In this document: piece by piece, positions 43,745 to 52,821 of the stretch
Numbering within the stretch: position 1 is the stretch's first letter
Layout of the letters: every line of letters starts with the position of its first letter
Assembly: GCF_002351485.1 (NCBI RefSeq)
Contig: NZ_NWMW01000001.1
Location: forward strand, 1,550,001-1,614,000
DNA length: 64,000 nucleotides
Reading direction: 5' to 3'
From: Sphingomonas spermidinifaciens
Lineage (GTDB): Bacteria > Pseudomonadota > Alphaproteobacteria > Sphingomonadales > Sphingomonadaceae
Position numbers and translations under genes: made by a program
The notes under the pieces: model-generated
Databases searched by the model: none
Seen by the model: the letters and a program-made list of their open reading frames with translations, nothing else
Told to the model about the DNA's origin: nothing

Positions 43745-46441
43745 GTGCGCGCCTACCCCGCCCTCCACGCCAGCCATGCCGGCATCTGGATCGCCGATAT
43801 GGCGGGCGCCCGCGCGGTGGGGCGCGGCGAGGCGATCGGGTTCGCCGCCGACACCCCGGCGCTCGTCCTCAACGCGCCGCTGATCGGCCAGCGTCTGGGC
43901 CATGCCGAGCTGTCGGGGCTCGACCTGCTCGAACTCTATGCCTTCCTCTTCCCCGCTCGGTTCGTCGTGCCCACCCCCGCCGGCCTCGCTCGCGCAATCG
44001 GGATCGAGCCGCCGGTCGACGACGCCGCCGTCGCGCCGTTCCTGATCGAGGCGACGCAGCGGCTTCTGAAAACGCCCGACTATGACTGGCCCGAGCGGGA
44101 GGGGGCATGGCATGCGCTCCAATCGCTCGCGCGCGCACGCTGGCCTTGGGCACCGCTGCTCGCCGGCTGCATCGCCAAGCCCGCGGTACCCGAGCGCTGG
44201 CTGTTTTCGAAGCTGCCCGAATGGGAGGAGGTCGCCCCCCGCCCCGCGCCGCGCACCGTCACATTGGACGAGGACGTTGTGCTCGGCCGCCTCCACAAGC
44301 TGACCGGCGCGGGGGCGGAGCAGCGCACCGGCCAGCGCCGCTTCGCCATCGCTGCCGCGCACGCCTTTGGCCCTCGTACCGCGCGCGAGGCCCCGAACAT
44401 GGTCCTCGCGGAGGCGGGGACCGGCATCGGCAAGACACTCGGCTATCTCGCCCCCGCCTCGCTCTGGGCCGAGCGGGCGGGCGGCGCAGTGTGGGTGTCG
44501 ACCTTTACCAAGGCGCTGCAACGCCAATTGTCGGCCGAGGGTGCCCGGCTGATCCCCGATCCGGCCGAGCGCCGCCGCCGCATCGTCACGCGCAAGGGGC
44601 GCGAGAATTATGTCTGCCTCCTCAACCTCGAGGACGCGCTTCAGGGCGGCTTCGGCGGGCGTGCGGCGATCCTGGCGCAGCTGGTCGCGCGCTGGGCCGC
44701 CTATACCGCCGATGGCGACATGGTCGGCGGCGATCTGCCCGGCTGGTTGCCGACCCTCTTTCGCCGCAACGGCTCGACCGCGCTGACCGACCGGCGCGGC
44801 GAGTGCGTCTATGCCGGCTGCCCGCATTACCGGAAATGCTTCATCGAGCGGGCAGCGCGTGCGAGCGCCGAGGCCGACCTCGTCATCGCCAACCACGCGC
44901 TCGTCATGGTCAACGCCGCGCGCGGGCGCGAGAGCGCGACGCGCCCGACCCGGATCGTGTTCGACGAAGGGCATCACCTGTTCGAGGCGGCCGATTCGAT
45001 GTTCGGCGTCGCGCTGACCGGTGCCGAGACGATCGAGCTTCGTCGCTGGATCACCGGGCCCGAGGGTGGCGGGCGCGGGCGGCGGCGGGGCCTCGCCGCG
45101 CGCCTTTCCGACGTCGCCAGCTATGACGAGGCGGGCGGCCGCGCGATCGCCGAGATGATCGAGGGCGCGCGCGCGCTCCCGGCCGAGGGCTGGATCGCCC
45201 GCGTGGCGCAGGGCGAGCCCTTCGGCGCAATCGAGGCACTGCTGGGTGCCGTCCGCGGCCTCGTCTACGCCCGCGACGAAGGCGCAGCGGAAGGCGGCTA
45301 CGGTTTGGAGACCGAGCTCGCCGAACCCTCGCCCGAGCTGGTCGAGGCGGCGGGTGCAGCGGCGGCGGCGCTCGACGCGCTGGTGCGGCCGATGGTGGCG
45401 CTTGGACACCGGCTGGAAGCGGTGCTGGCCGACGGCCCCGACTGGCTCGACGGCCCGGCGCGTGCGCGGATCGAGGGCGCGATCGCCTCTTTGGGCTGGC
45501 GGCGCGATCTGGTGGGGGCCTGGAGCGCACTGGTCCAGCGGATCGGCGGCCCTGCCGATCCCGATTTCGTCGACTGGCTGGCGGTCGACCGGGTCGAGGG
45601 GCGCGAATACGACATGGGCCTGCACCGGCGCTGGCTCGACCCGACGCGACCCTTTGCCGAGACCGTCCTCAAGCCCGCTCACGGCGTCGTCGTTGCGTCG
45701 GCGACCTTGCGCGCGGGGGGCGACTGGGACGTGGCAGAGGCGCGGTCGGGCGCGCAGCACCTCAGCCTGGGACCGCAGCGGTTCGAGGCGGTAAGCCCGT
45801 TTGATTATGCGGGCAACGCCCGCGTCCTCCTCGTCAGCGACGTGAAGCGCGGCGACGTGCCGGCCCTCGCCAATGCCTATTCGCGGCTGATCGTGGCAAG
45901 CGGGGGCGGCGTGCTGGGCCTGTTCACCGCGATCCGGCGGCTGCGCGGCGTCCATGCGCGCATTGCCGACCGGCTGGCACGCGAGGGGCTGCCGCTCCTC
46001 GCCCAGCATGTTGATCCGATCGACACGGGGACATTGGTCGACATCTTTCGCGACGACCCGCGCGCGTCGCTGATCGGGACCGACGCGCTGCGCGACGGGG
46101 TCGATGTACCCGGCCGATCGCTGCGCCTCGTCGTCATGGAGGGCGTGCCCTGGCCCAAGCCCTCCGTCCTCCACGCCGCGCGGAAACTGGCGATGGGGGG
46201 CAAGGCCTATGACGACCGCATCGTCCGCGCACGCTTGGCGCAGGCGTTCGGGCGGCTGATCCGCCGTGCCGACGATCGCGGGGCATTCGTGCTCCTTTCC
46301 ACCGCCTGCCCGACACGGCTGCTCGATGCCTTCCCGCTGGGCACGCGCGTCGATCGGGTGAGCCTCGACGAGGCATGCGACATCGCACGGGCGCTGGCCA
46401 ATCCGGTGCCCATCGGGCAAGAGGGCGCGATCGAAGCCTGA
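43745..46441 (+). CDS. DinG/XPD-like ATP-dependent DNA helicase
   Basis: An 898-residue superfamily 2 helicase. Walker A is EAGTGIGKTLGYLAPA near residue 221, the DEAH-type box is VFDEGHHLFEAA, and the iron-sulfur domain has cysteines in NYVCLLN and GECVYAGCPHYRKC. The C terminus has the family motif LIGTDALRDGVDVPG. DinG unwinds D-loops, R-loops and DNA-RNA hybrids. The N-terminal 200 residues are not typical of E. coli DinG, a form common in alphaproteobacteria. It starts at GTG 43745. Confidence 0.92.
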   Translation: MRAYPALHASHAGIWIADMAGARAVGRGEAIGFAADTPALVLNAPLIGQRLGHAELSGLDLLELYAFLFPARFVVPTPAGLARAIGIEPPVDDAAVAPFLIEATQRLLKTPDYDWPEREGAWHALQSLARARWPWAPLLAGCIAKPAVPERWLFSKLPEWEEVAPRPAPRTVTLDEDVVLGRLHKLTGAGAEQRTGQRRFAIAAAHAFGPRTAREAPNMVLAEAGTGIGKTLGYLAPASLWAERAGGAVWVSTFTKALQRQLSAEGARLIPDPAERRRRIVTRKGRENYVCLLNLEDALQGGFGGRAAILAQLVARWAAYTADGDMVGGDLPGWLPTLFRRNGSTALTDRRGECVYAGCPHYRKCFIERAARASAEADLVIANHALVMVNAARGRESATRPTRIVFDEGHHLFEAADSMFGVALTGAETIELRRWITGPEGGGRGRRRGLAARLSDVASYDEAGGRAIAEMIEGARALPAEGWIARVAQGEPFGAIEALLGAVRGLVYARDEGAAEGGYGLETELAEPSPELVEAAGAAAAALDALVRPMVALGHRLEAVLADGPDWLDGPARARIEGAIASLGWRRDLVGAWSALVQRIGGPADPDFVDWLAVDRVEGREYDMGLHRRWLDPTRPFAETVLKPAHGVVVASATLRAGGDWDVAEARSGAQHLSLGPQRFEAVSPFDYAGNARVLLVSDVKRGDVPALANAYSRLIVASGGGVLGLFTAIRRLRGVHARIADRLAREGLPLLAQHVDPIDTGTLVDIFRDDPRASLIGTDALRDGVDVPGRSLRLVVMEGVPWPKPSVLHAARKLAMGGKAYDDRIVRARLAQAFGRLIRRADDRGAFVLLSTACPTRLLDAFPLGTRVDRVSLDEACDIARALANPVPIGQEGAIEA

Positions 46442-46452
46442 GTGGAGAGCCC

Positions 46453-46989
46453 ATGCCGAGCCTGACGCTGCTGCGCCACGCCAAGTCGAGCTGGGACGAT
46501 GCCGTCACCCGCGATTTCGACCGGCCGCTCAATGCGCGGGGCCGCCGCGCAGCGGTCGTGGTGGGCAGCTGGATGAAGGGCGAGGGGCTCAGCTTCGACC
46601 ATGTCGCCGCCTCCCCTGCGACCCGCGTGATCGAGACGCTGGACGGGGTGAGCGAGGGTTATGGCCGGCCGATCGAGCCTGCATGGGACAAGCGCATCTA
46701 CCTCGCCTCGGCGGCGACGTTGCTCGATCTGGTGCGCGAGTTTCCCGCCGGTGCCGCGCATGCGTTGATGGTCGGTCACAATCCGGGGCTGGAGGATCTC
46801 GTCCTTGCCCTCGCAGCCGACAGCCCAGACTCTCCGCTGCGCGGCGAGGTCGAGATCAAATATCCGACCGCGGCAATCGCCGTGCTGCACTGGGAGGGTG
46901 GCTGGGCCGATGCGTGCGAGGGCGGCGCGGTGCTCGACCGCTTTGTCCGGCCACGCGACCTTGCCGAAGGCCTGGGTCCCGATGACTGA
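46453..46989 (+). CDS. SixA-like histidine phosphatase
   Basis: A 178-residue histidine phosphatase with the N-terminal motif LLRHAKSSWDD, which contains the catalytic RH, and a second His in ALMVGHNPGLEDL. The size and RHAKSSW motif match the SixA group, known to dephosphorylate histidine phosphotransfer proteins and PTS components. The partner here is unknown. Its last 8 bases overlap the next gene. Confidence 0.88.
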   Translation: MPSLTLLRHAKSSWDDAVTRDFDRPLNARGRRAAVVVGSWMKGEGLSFDHVAASPATRVIETLDGVSEGYGRPIEPAWDKRIYLASAATLLDLVREFPAGAAHALMVGHNPGLEDLVLALAADSPDSPLRGEVEIKYPTAAIAVLHWEGGWADACEGGAVLDRFVRPRDLAEGLGPDD

Positions 46990-47281
46990 GGCGGAAATCG
47001 AGCCGCTTCCTGCCGGTACTGCGCATGCACTCCCCGCCGATCTCGAAAAGGCGCTGTCGGGCAAGGAAGCGGCAGCCTGATGTGCGCTGACGCCGCTCGG
47101 CCGCAACGAGTTCATCTGCTGGATCGAGGATGCCAAGCGCCCCCGACCCGCGCGCACCGTGGCCGAGATCGCCGGGGGCAAGAAGCGCCCCTGCTGCTGG
47201 CCCGGCTGCATCCACCGCGACGACAAACCGCCCGGCCGCTGGCAACAGGCGGTGCTCGACGAAAAAGCGCGCCGCGGCTGA
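46982..47281 (+). pseudogene. YdeI/OmpD-associated-like gene with in-frame TGA
   Basis: The frame from ATG 46982 reads MTEAEIEPLPAGTAHALPAD then LEKALSGKEAAA, stops at TGA 47078-47080 and continues in the same frame as CALTPLGRNEFICWIEDAKR and on to GGKKRPCCWPGCIHR, ending at 47281. The downstream part is the conserved C-terminal core of small YdeI/OmpD-associated proteins, and the stop stands where relatives have Trp (TGG). A single G-to-A change explains it. It could be a true nonsense mutation, a sequence error, or read-through. The ORF is 100 codons long. Confidence 0.78.
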
Positions 47282-47299
47282 CCCGCGACGCGCTTTTTT
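47262..47299. terminator. Bidirectional rho-independent terminator
   Basis: AAAAAGCGC at 47262-47270 pairs with GCGCTTTTT at 47290-47298, with a T run on the plus strand and an A/T run on the minus strand. It overlaps the end of the YdeI-like gene and serves the convergent cytochrome c gene too. Confidence 0.78.
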
Positions 47300-47317
47300 G
47301 TGCGCAGTTTGCGCCGA

Positions 47318-48007
47318 TTACTTCTTGAGTTCGGCGGCTTCCTCGGCCGCTTCGGGATCGACCGATGGCGCGCCCGAGGCGGGGACGGCGCGGTCTTCCA
47401 TGTCGGCGGTCGGCGTACCCTCGGTCACGTTGGCTGCTGCCGCACCCTCTGCCGCGGCCTCGGCAGGCGCGGCGTCGGCGGCGGGCGCCGCGGGCAGCGG
47501 CAGGTTCGAACCCTGCTGGTTCAGATAGGCGATGACGTTCGCCCGCTCCTGCGGATTCGACAGACCCGCAAAGCTCATCTTGGTGCCGGGCGCGTACTTG
47601 CGCGGACTGGTGAGCCACTTGTTCATCGACTCAAAGTCCCAGTTCCCGGCGATCCCCTTCAGCGCATCCGAATAGGCGAACCCCGCCTGATGGCCATGCG
47701 GCTTGCCGAGCACGCCATAAAGATTGGGGCCGATGCCCGCCGCGCCGCCCGAATTGATCGTGTGGCACGAGGCGCACTTCTTGAACACCTCGGCACCCGC
47801 CGCCGCATCGGCGCTGGCGAGCAGCGTGGCGATCGGCACTTCGGCCTCGCCGCCGCCGGCGCCCTCTTCGACGACGCCCTCGATCGGATAGCCCATCTTC
47901 TCGGGCCGCTCGCCGTGGAACACCATGCCGCTCGCGATCGTCAGCCCGAGCGCCGCGGCGCATCCTGCCAGAACCCAGCCCGCGATCGTGTTCGTGCGAT
48001 TGTCCAT
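47318..48007 (-). CDS. Membrane-anchored cytochrome c
   Basis: A 229-residue c-type cytochrome. An uncleaved N-terminal helix (IAGWVLAGCAAALGLTIASG) anchors it in the inner membrane. The heme motif is CASCH with GIGPNLYGVLGKPHG downstream and the axial Met in GTKMSFAG, typical of CycM/c552-type donors to terminal oxidases. After residue 165 comes a 60-residue tail rich in Ala, Pro and Glu with little order, which is longer than in most homologues. Confidence 0.92.
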   Translation of the reverse strand: MDNRTNTIAGWVLAGCAAALGLTIASGMVFHGERPEKMGYPIEGVVEEGAGGGEAEVPIATLLASADAAAGAEVFKKCASCHTINSGGAAGIGPNLYGVLGKPHGHQAGFAYSDALKGIAGNWDFESMNKWLTSPRKYAPGTKMSFAGLSNPQERANVIAYLNQQGSNLPLPAAPAADAAPAEAAAEGAAAANVTEGTPTADMEDRAVPASGAPSVDPEAAEEAAELKK

Positions 48008-48118
48008 TGCGCTGCCGATTGCCCGATGAAGTGAAAATCGGCCTTCCCTTAGAGACGCTTTCCGGGCGCGGCAAGCCGCGGTTGCACTGCGGTGAACCCC
48101 GGTCTAGGCGCGCCAGCC

Positions 48119-49009
48119 ATGGAACAGTTCGCCGCGCCCGCGCGCCCGCTGGTCGAGGCCATGACCGCCGCCGCCGCCGCCCGCCCCGACCTTGCCGTCG
48201 CCTTTCAGGGCGCGCCCGGTGCCAACAGCCATGTCGCGCTGACGCAGGCGTTTCCCGATGCGCTGCCGCTTCCCTGCTTCGACTTCGCCGACGCGATCGA
48301 CACGGTGCGCGATGGCCGTGCCGACTGCGCGATCATCCCGATCGAGAACTCGCTGCACGGCCGCGTCGCCGACATCCACTTCCTGCTGCCCGAATCGGGG
48401 CTGGTCATCACCGGCGAGCATTTCCTGCCCATCCGCCACGCGCTCCTGGGCGTCGGCACGCGCGACGAGGTGGTCGAGGCGGTGAGCCATCCGCAGGCGC
48501 TCGGCCAGTGCCGCCACTGGCTGCGCGCGCACGGCATCCGCCCGGTGAGCTATCCCGACACTGCTGGTGCCGCCGCTTTGGTGGCGGAACGGCGCGAGCC
48601 GGGCGTCGCGGCGCTCGCGCCGGCGAGGGCCGCGCCGCTTTACGGCCTCGACGTGCTCGCCGACGACATTGCCGACGGCGAGCACAATGTGACGCGCTTC
48701 GTCGTCCTTGCGCGCGGATCGAAACCTCTGGTCGGCGATGGGCCGTTCATGACGACGCTGATCTTCGCCGTGAACAACGTGCCTGCCGCGCTCTACAAGG
48801 CGCTGGGTGGCTTCGCGACCAACGGCGTCAACATGACCAAGCTGGAGAGCTATCAGCGCGGCGCCAGCTTCGCCGCGACCGAGTTCTACGCCGACATCAC
48901 TGGCCGGCCGGGCGAGCCGAATGTCGATCGCGCGCTTAGGGAGCTCGGTTTCCACTCGGCCTGGGTGCGCGTGCTGGGGAGTTATCCGCAGGCGCGCGAG
49001 CGGGACTAG
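48119..49009 (+). CDS. pheA: Prephenate dehydratase
   Basis: A 296-residue enzyme that converts prephenate to phenylpyruvate in phenylalanine synthesis. The N-terminal dehydratase domain begins VAFQGAPGANSHVALTQAFP and contains IPIENSLHGRVADIHFLLPE. The C-terminal ACT domain, which binds Phe for feedback control, includes ALYKALGGFATNGVNMTKLE. There is no chorismate mutase domain, so it is the monofunctional form. The start is taken at ATG 48119. Confidence 0.95.
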   Translation: MEQFAAPARPLVEAMTAAAAARPDLAVAFQGAPGANSHVALTQAFPDALPLPCFDFADAIDTVRDGRADCAIIPIENSLHGRVADIHFLLPESGLVITGEHFLPIRHALLGVGTRDEVVEAVSHPQALGQCRHWLRAHGIRPVSYPDTAGAAALVAERREPGVAALAPARAAPLYGLDVLADDIADGEHNVTRFVVLARGSKPLVGDGPFMTTLIFAVNNVPAALYKALGGFATNGVNMTKLESYQRGASFAATEFYADITGRPGEPNVDRALRELGFHSAWVRVLGSYPQARERD

Positions 49010-49017
49010 GACGCCCT

Positions 49018-49038
49018 CGTCACCCCGGACTTGATCCG
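49018..49038. repeat. Single REP-like arm
   Basis: GTCACCCCGGACTTGATCCG shares the core of the palindromes at 29588, 21697 and 43615 and lies at the junction of the convergent pheA and nudC genes, overlapping the nudC stop. Confidence 0.45.
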
Positions 49039-49910
49039 CGCTGACGAGGCGAGGGCTCGCCGAGCCACCAGTTCAGCAGCGTATGCGCGATGGCGTAAGG
49101 TGGCGGGGCGAGAAAGCGGGCGTCGGACGCCCCGGCCAGTGCCGCCGCGACGTCGGCCCGGCTCGCCCAGAAGCAGTCCTCTAGTTCGCTCGTATCGACG
49201 TCCAGCGCATCATCCTCCGCGCTCGACACACAAGCGATCATCAGCTGCGAGGGAAACGGCCAGGGCTGGCTCGCGACATAGCGCACGTCGCCCACGCGCA
49301 CGCCCGCTTCCTCGAACAGCTCGCGCGCGACCGCTTCCTCGATCGACTCGCCCGGCTCGACAAAGCCTGCCAGCGCCGAATAGCGACCAGGCGGCCAGCC
49401 AAGCCCGCGGCCCACCAGCACGCGCCCGTCATGCTCGGCGAGCATGATGACGACCGGATCGGTGCGCGGGAAATGTTGCGCGGCGCAACTCGGACACTCG
49501 CGCGCCCAGCCGCCCTTGGCGAGTTGAGTCGACGATCCGCAGCGTGCGCAGAAGGGGTGGCGCGCGTGCCAGTCGACAAGGCTGCGCGCGCCGGCATAGA
49601 GCGCCATCTCCTCAGCCGGCAGCGCGGCGAGCAGGTTCATGAGCTCGGGACTGCGCCGCGCGCCCTCGGTCGGCGCGGCAGGCAGCGCTGCGAACCGGGG
49701 TTCGCCGGCCTCGAGACCGAGCAGCACGAGGCCGGCCTCGCCAGCCGCGACTGGCCGCCACATCAGGCGCCCGCCCGCCACCAGCGGGTCGAGACCGTCC
49801 AGCATCAGCACCCGCGCCGCCGGGTCGGCCGCCGCCGCCGCCAGCCCGACGGGGTCGGCGCGCAGCCGATCGGCGCGATCGATGGCCGCGCCGGTGAAGC
49901 CGGGCTTCAC
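49020..49910 (-). CDS. nudC: NADH pyrophosphatase / RNA decapping hydrolase NudC
   Basis: A 296-residue Nudix enzyme that cleaves NAD(H) and removes NAD caps from RNA. The zinc ribbon is CARC and CPSC (FCARCGSST and ECPSCAAQHF), the Nudix box is GFVEPGESIEEAVARELFEE, and SQPWPFPSQLMIAC is the NudC-specific array that selects NAD. It starts at GTG 49910, overlapping the stop of the serine hydrolase gene by four bases. Confidence 0.94.
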   Translation of the reverse strand: MKPGFTGAAIDRADRLRADPVGLAAAAADPAARVLMLDGLDPLVAGGRLMWRPVAAGEAGLVLLGLEAGEPRFAALPAAPTEGARRSPELMNLLAALPAEEMALYAGARSLVDWHARHPFCARCGSSTQLAKGGWARECPSCAAQHFPRTDPVVIMLAEHDGRVLVGRGLGWPPGRYSALAGFVEPGESIEEAVARELFEEAGVRVGDVRYVASQPWPFPSQLMIACVSSAEDDALDVDTSELEDCFWASRADVAAALAGASDARFLAPPPYAIAHTLLNWWLGEPSPRQRGSSPG

Positions 49911-51217
49911 CGCTTCAGGTCGCCGTACAGCGCCTTGATGATGTCGTTTCGCAGCGGCCATTTCTCGGCGGGGAAGTAATTGACCATGCCGGCGGCGCGC
50001 ACGCGCTTCTTCGCATCGACGAAGGCAATCGTCCCTGCCGCACCACCCCAGCCATAGGTGCCCGCCCCCGGCCCGCCCGGCACGTCCTGCAGCAGCACCG
50101 AGCCGCCCGCGCCGAAACCCGTGTTCGGACCCGCACTACCCCCCGTCGCCGCGTCGATGCGCGTGTAGGTGACGCCCGCGGGCAGCAGGTTCGACATCGC
50201 CAGCCGCGCCGTCTCGGGCTTCAGGACGCGCTTGCCGTCCAGCGTGCCATAGTTCTGCAGCATCGCCAGGAACCGGTCATAGTCGCGCGCCGACATGACG
50301 AGGCCCGCGCCGCCATAGGGAAAGCTCGGCGGGTCGAGGAACACCGACGTCGCGCCGGGATCGAGGGGCACGAGGTTCTCGCCCACCCATGCGCCATTGT
50401 CGGCGAGTCGTGTGGCCTCGCTCGCCGGGACCTGGAAGAAACTCGACTTCATCCCGAGCGGATCGAAGATGCGGGTCTGGACAAATCGCTCGAACGGCAT
50501 CCCCGCTGCCGCCTCGATCACTGCGCCCAGCACGTCGAGGCCGATCGAATAGCTCCACTTGGTCCCCGGATCGGCGATCAGCGGGAGCGTGGCGGTACGC
50601 TCGGCAAACTCGCGCAGCGACTTGGGCCGCACCGCCTTGCCCTGCGCCTCGGTCTGGCGGTTGAGCGAGGCGGGGATGATGCCGAGCCGCTCATACTCCT
50701 TGAGAAGCGGCCCCTTGGTGATGATGTTGTAGCCGAGGCCCGCGGTGTGGGTAAGGAGGTGCCGCACGGTGATCTCGCGCGCCGCCGGCCGGCTGGCGAG
50801 GCTGTTGTCGGGATCGGTCAGGACCTTCATCGACTTGTACGCCGGGAAGAAGTCGCTGATCGGCTGGTCGAGGCGGAGCTTGCCTTCCTCGACCAGGATC
50901 ATCGCGGCGATGCCGGTGATCGGCTTGGTCATCGAATAGACGCGCCACAGCGTGTCGGGCGTCGCCGCCGCGCTGTCGGGAGCGAGGCCGATCCGCCCCT
51001 TGGCGAGCAGCAGCGGCGGCGCGTTGTCATGACCCACCGCGACGGCGATGCCGGGGGTGCGCTTCTCGGCGACATAGCTGTCGACCAGCGCGCCGACCGC
51101 GGGCAGGTCGGCCCGCGGGGGCGCGAGCTGCGGGGCGGGCTGGCGCATCGCCTGTGCCGCCAGCGGCATCGGCGCCGCGAGCGCCATCATCATCGCCGTG
51201 CCGATCATCCACCGCAT
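49907..51217 (-). CDS. Secreted beta-lactamase-fold serine hydrolase
   Basis: A 436-residue class C beta-lactamase/esterase family protein with a signal peptide (IGTAMMMALAAPMPLAAQ). The SxxK motif is SMTK in LWRVYSMTKPITGIA and the second motif is in KWSYSIGLDVLGAVIE. Such proteins are often esterases or peptidases, so a resistance role should not be assumed. Its start overlaps the end of mutY by 13 bases. Confidence 0.9.
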   Translation of the reverse strand: MRWMIGTAMMMALAAPMPLAAQAMRQPAPQLAPPRADLPAVGALVDSYVAEKRTPGIAVAVGHDNAPPLLLAKGRIGLAPDSAAATPDTLWRVYSMTKPITGIAAMILVEEGKLRLDQPISDFFPAYKSMKVLTDPDNSLASRPAAREITVRHLLTHTAGLGYNIITKGPLLKEYERLGIIPASLNRQTEAQGKAVRPKSLREFAERTATLPLIADPGTKWSYSIGLDVLGAVIEAAAGMPFERFVQTRIFDPLGMKSSFFQVPASEATRLADNGAWVGENLVPLDPGATSVFLDPPSFPYGGAGLVMSARDYDRFLAMLQNYGTLDGKRVLKPETARLAMSNLLPAGVTYTRIDAATGGSAGPNTGFGAGGSVLLQDVPGGPGAGTYGWGGAAGTIAFVDAKKRVRAAGMVNYFPAEKWPLRNDIIKALYGDLKR

Positions 51218-52266
51218 GCGCCATCCTCCCGAAACAATCGTGCCGCCTTGGCAAAGACGGTGGGGAGGCCCGCCGACTCGAGATCGGCGATCGGCCACCA
51301 TTCGCCCGGGGCGAGCGCGGTTTGCCCGTCCCACCGGGCCGCCGCAAGCGCGCACACAAGCTCGAAATGGGTGAAGCCGTGCGTGGCGACAGTGTCGAGC
51401 ATCCGCCAGTTCGCCGCGGTCGGTGCATCCGCCAGCACGGGCGGCTCTGCTTCCCAAGGCCCGGTCGGCAGCGCACGCATCCCGCCGAGCAGCCCCTTAT
51501 CGGGCCGGCGCACCAACCAGACGCGATTCGCGTTGGTCAGCCAGAACATCGTGCCCTGCCGGAGGGGCCGCGCCTTCTTCGCGGCCTTGACCGGATAGCG
51601 CTCGGGCTCTCCCTCGATCCGCGCCGTGCAGCCTGCGGCGATCGGGCAGAACAGGCACTTCGGGCTGCGCGGCGTGCAGATGCGCGCGCCAAGGTCCATC
51701 ATCGCCTGCGCGAAGTCACCGGCGCGCGTGTCGGGCGTGATCGTATCGGTCGCGGCACGGATCGCAGGCTTGGCGGCGGGCATCGGCGTGGGAATCGCGA
51801 ACAGTCGGGCCACCACCCGCTCGACATTGCCGTCGACGACGACCGCGCGCCGCCCGAACGCGATCGCGGCGATGGCGGCGGCGGTGTAGGGGCCGATACC
51901 GGGGATAGTCAGCAGCGCCGCCTCGGTATCGGGAAGGCGCCCGCCATGCTCGGCGACGACCGCCCGCGCACCCTTCAGGAGGTTGCGGGCGCGGGCGTAG
52001 TAACCGAGCCCCGCCCACATCGACATGACCTCGGCATCGTCGGCCGCGGCGAGGCTCGCGAAGTCGGGCCAGCGGGCGGTCCAGCGCTCAAAATAGGGGA
52101 TGACGGTCGCGACCTGCGTCTGCTGGAGCATGATCTCCGACAGCCAGACGCGATACGGGTCCGGCGGCGCGCTGCCCGGCGGCGCGCGCCAGGGCAGGAC
52201 GCGCGCGGCACCGTCGTACCAGGCGAGCAGAGGGGCGGCGATTTGGGGCAGCACCTTGTTGGACAC
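51205..52266 (-). CDS. mutY: Adenine DNA glycosylase MutY
   Basis: MutY removes adenine mispaired with 8-oxoguanine. The 353-residue product has the family motifs SEIMLQQTQVATVIPYF, TIPGIGPYTAAAIAAIAFG and VVDGNVERVVARL. The iron-sulfur ligands are in CTPRSPKCLFCPIAAGC (C-x6-C-x2-C-x5-C). A C-terminal Nudix-like domain follows. The GTG start at 52266 is divergent from dciA, with only 27 bases between the starts. Confidence 0.95.
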   Translation of the reverse strand: MSNKVLPQIAAPLLAWYDGAARVLPWRAPPGSAPPDPYRVWLSEIMLQQTQVATVIPYFERWTARWPDFASLAAADDAEVMSMWAGLGYYARARNLLKGARAVVAEHGGRLPDTEAALLTIPGIGPYTAAAIAAIAFGRRAVVVDGNVERVVARLFAIPTPMPAAKPAIRAATDTITPDTRAGDFAQAMMDLGARICTPRSPKCLFCPIAAGCTARIEGEPERYPVKAAKKARPLRQGTMFWLTNANRVWLVRRPDKGLLGGMRALPTGPWEAEPPVLADAPTAANWRMLDTVATHGFTHFELVCALAAARWDGQTALAPGEWWPIADLESAGLPTVFAKAARLFREDGACGG

Positions 52267-52293
52267 GCCCCGCCTATGGCATGGACGGCGGTG

Positions 52294-52821
52294 ATGACGA
52301 AGCCGCGCCAGCCCCGGCCGATGCCCGCCCCGCCGCCGCGCTCGAATCGCGCGCGCGCGGTGAGCGAGCTGTTGCCCGACATCGGCGGTGCTGCTTTCAA
52401 GAAGTTCGGCTTCGTCCAGTCCTCGATCGTCAGCCGCTGGGTCGAGATCGTCGGCGACCGCTATGCCCGCGTGTCCAGCCCCGAATCGATCCGCTTCCCG
52501 CAGGGGCAGCGTGCCGAGGGCGTGCTGACACTCACCGTGGTCGGCGCGCACGGGCCGATGATGCAGCATATCGCCCCCGAGATCGTCGAGCGGGTCAACC
52601 GCTTCTTCGGCTATGCCGCAGTCGCGCGCGTCGTGTTCCGCCAGGGCGAGGTGCGCCGCCCGACCCGCCCGGCCGCCCGGCCTGCGCCGCGCCCGGTCCC
52701 CGCCGACCTGTCCGACAGCCTGCGCGCGATCGCCGACCCCGAGCTGAAGGCTGTGCTCGAAGCGCTCGCCTCGGGCCTCGGCGATCCCATCCCCATTCCC
52801 GTCCTCGGCAAGGTTCGTTGA
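52294..52821 (+). CDS. dciA: DciA family replicative helicase loader (DUF721)
   Basis: A 175-residue protein whose region SELLPDIGGAAFKKFGFVQS and WVEIVGDRYARVSSPESI mark DUF721. DciA loads the DnaB replicative helicase in bacteria that lack DnaC. The N-terminal domain is the KH-like part; the Pro/Arg-rich C-terminal half is low complexity. ATG 52294 was chosen, with ATG 52276 as alternative. Confidence 0.87.
   Translation: MTKPRQPRPMPAPPPRSNRARAVSELLPDIGGAAFKKFGFVQSSIVSRWVEIVGDRYARVSSPESIRFPQGQRAEGVLTLTVVGAHGPMMQHIAPEIVERVNRFFGYAAVARVVFRQGEVRRPTRPAARPAPRPVPADLSDSLRAIADPELKAVLEALASGLGDPIPIPVLGKVR

Noticed and set aside
43652..46420. 922-codon open frame opposite the DinG-like helicase gene
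   Set aside because: The plus strand holds a clear helicase with Walker motifs; the reverse frame is Arg/Ala/Gly-rich without any recognisable domain and is a GC-skew shadow.
47078..47080. Possible selenocysteine or recoded UGA in the YdeI-like gene
   Set aside because: The residue expected is Trp, not Cys, there is no evident SECIS-like hairpin, and no selenocysteine genes are in the window; a nonsense change or error is simpler.
49907..51217. Beta-lactamase resistance gene
   Set aside because: The fold and SxxK motif are shared by many esterases and peptidases; no feature here points to antibiotic hydrolysis.
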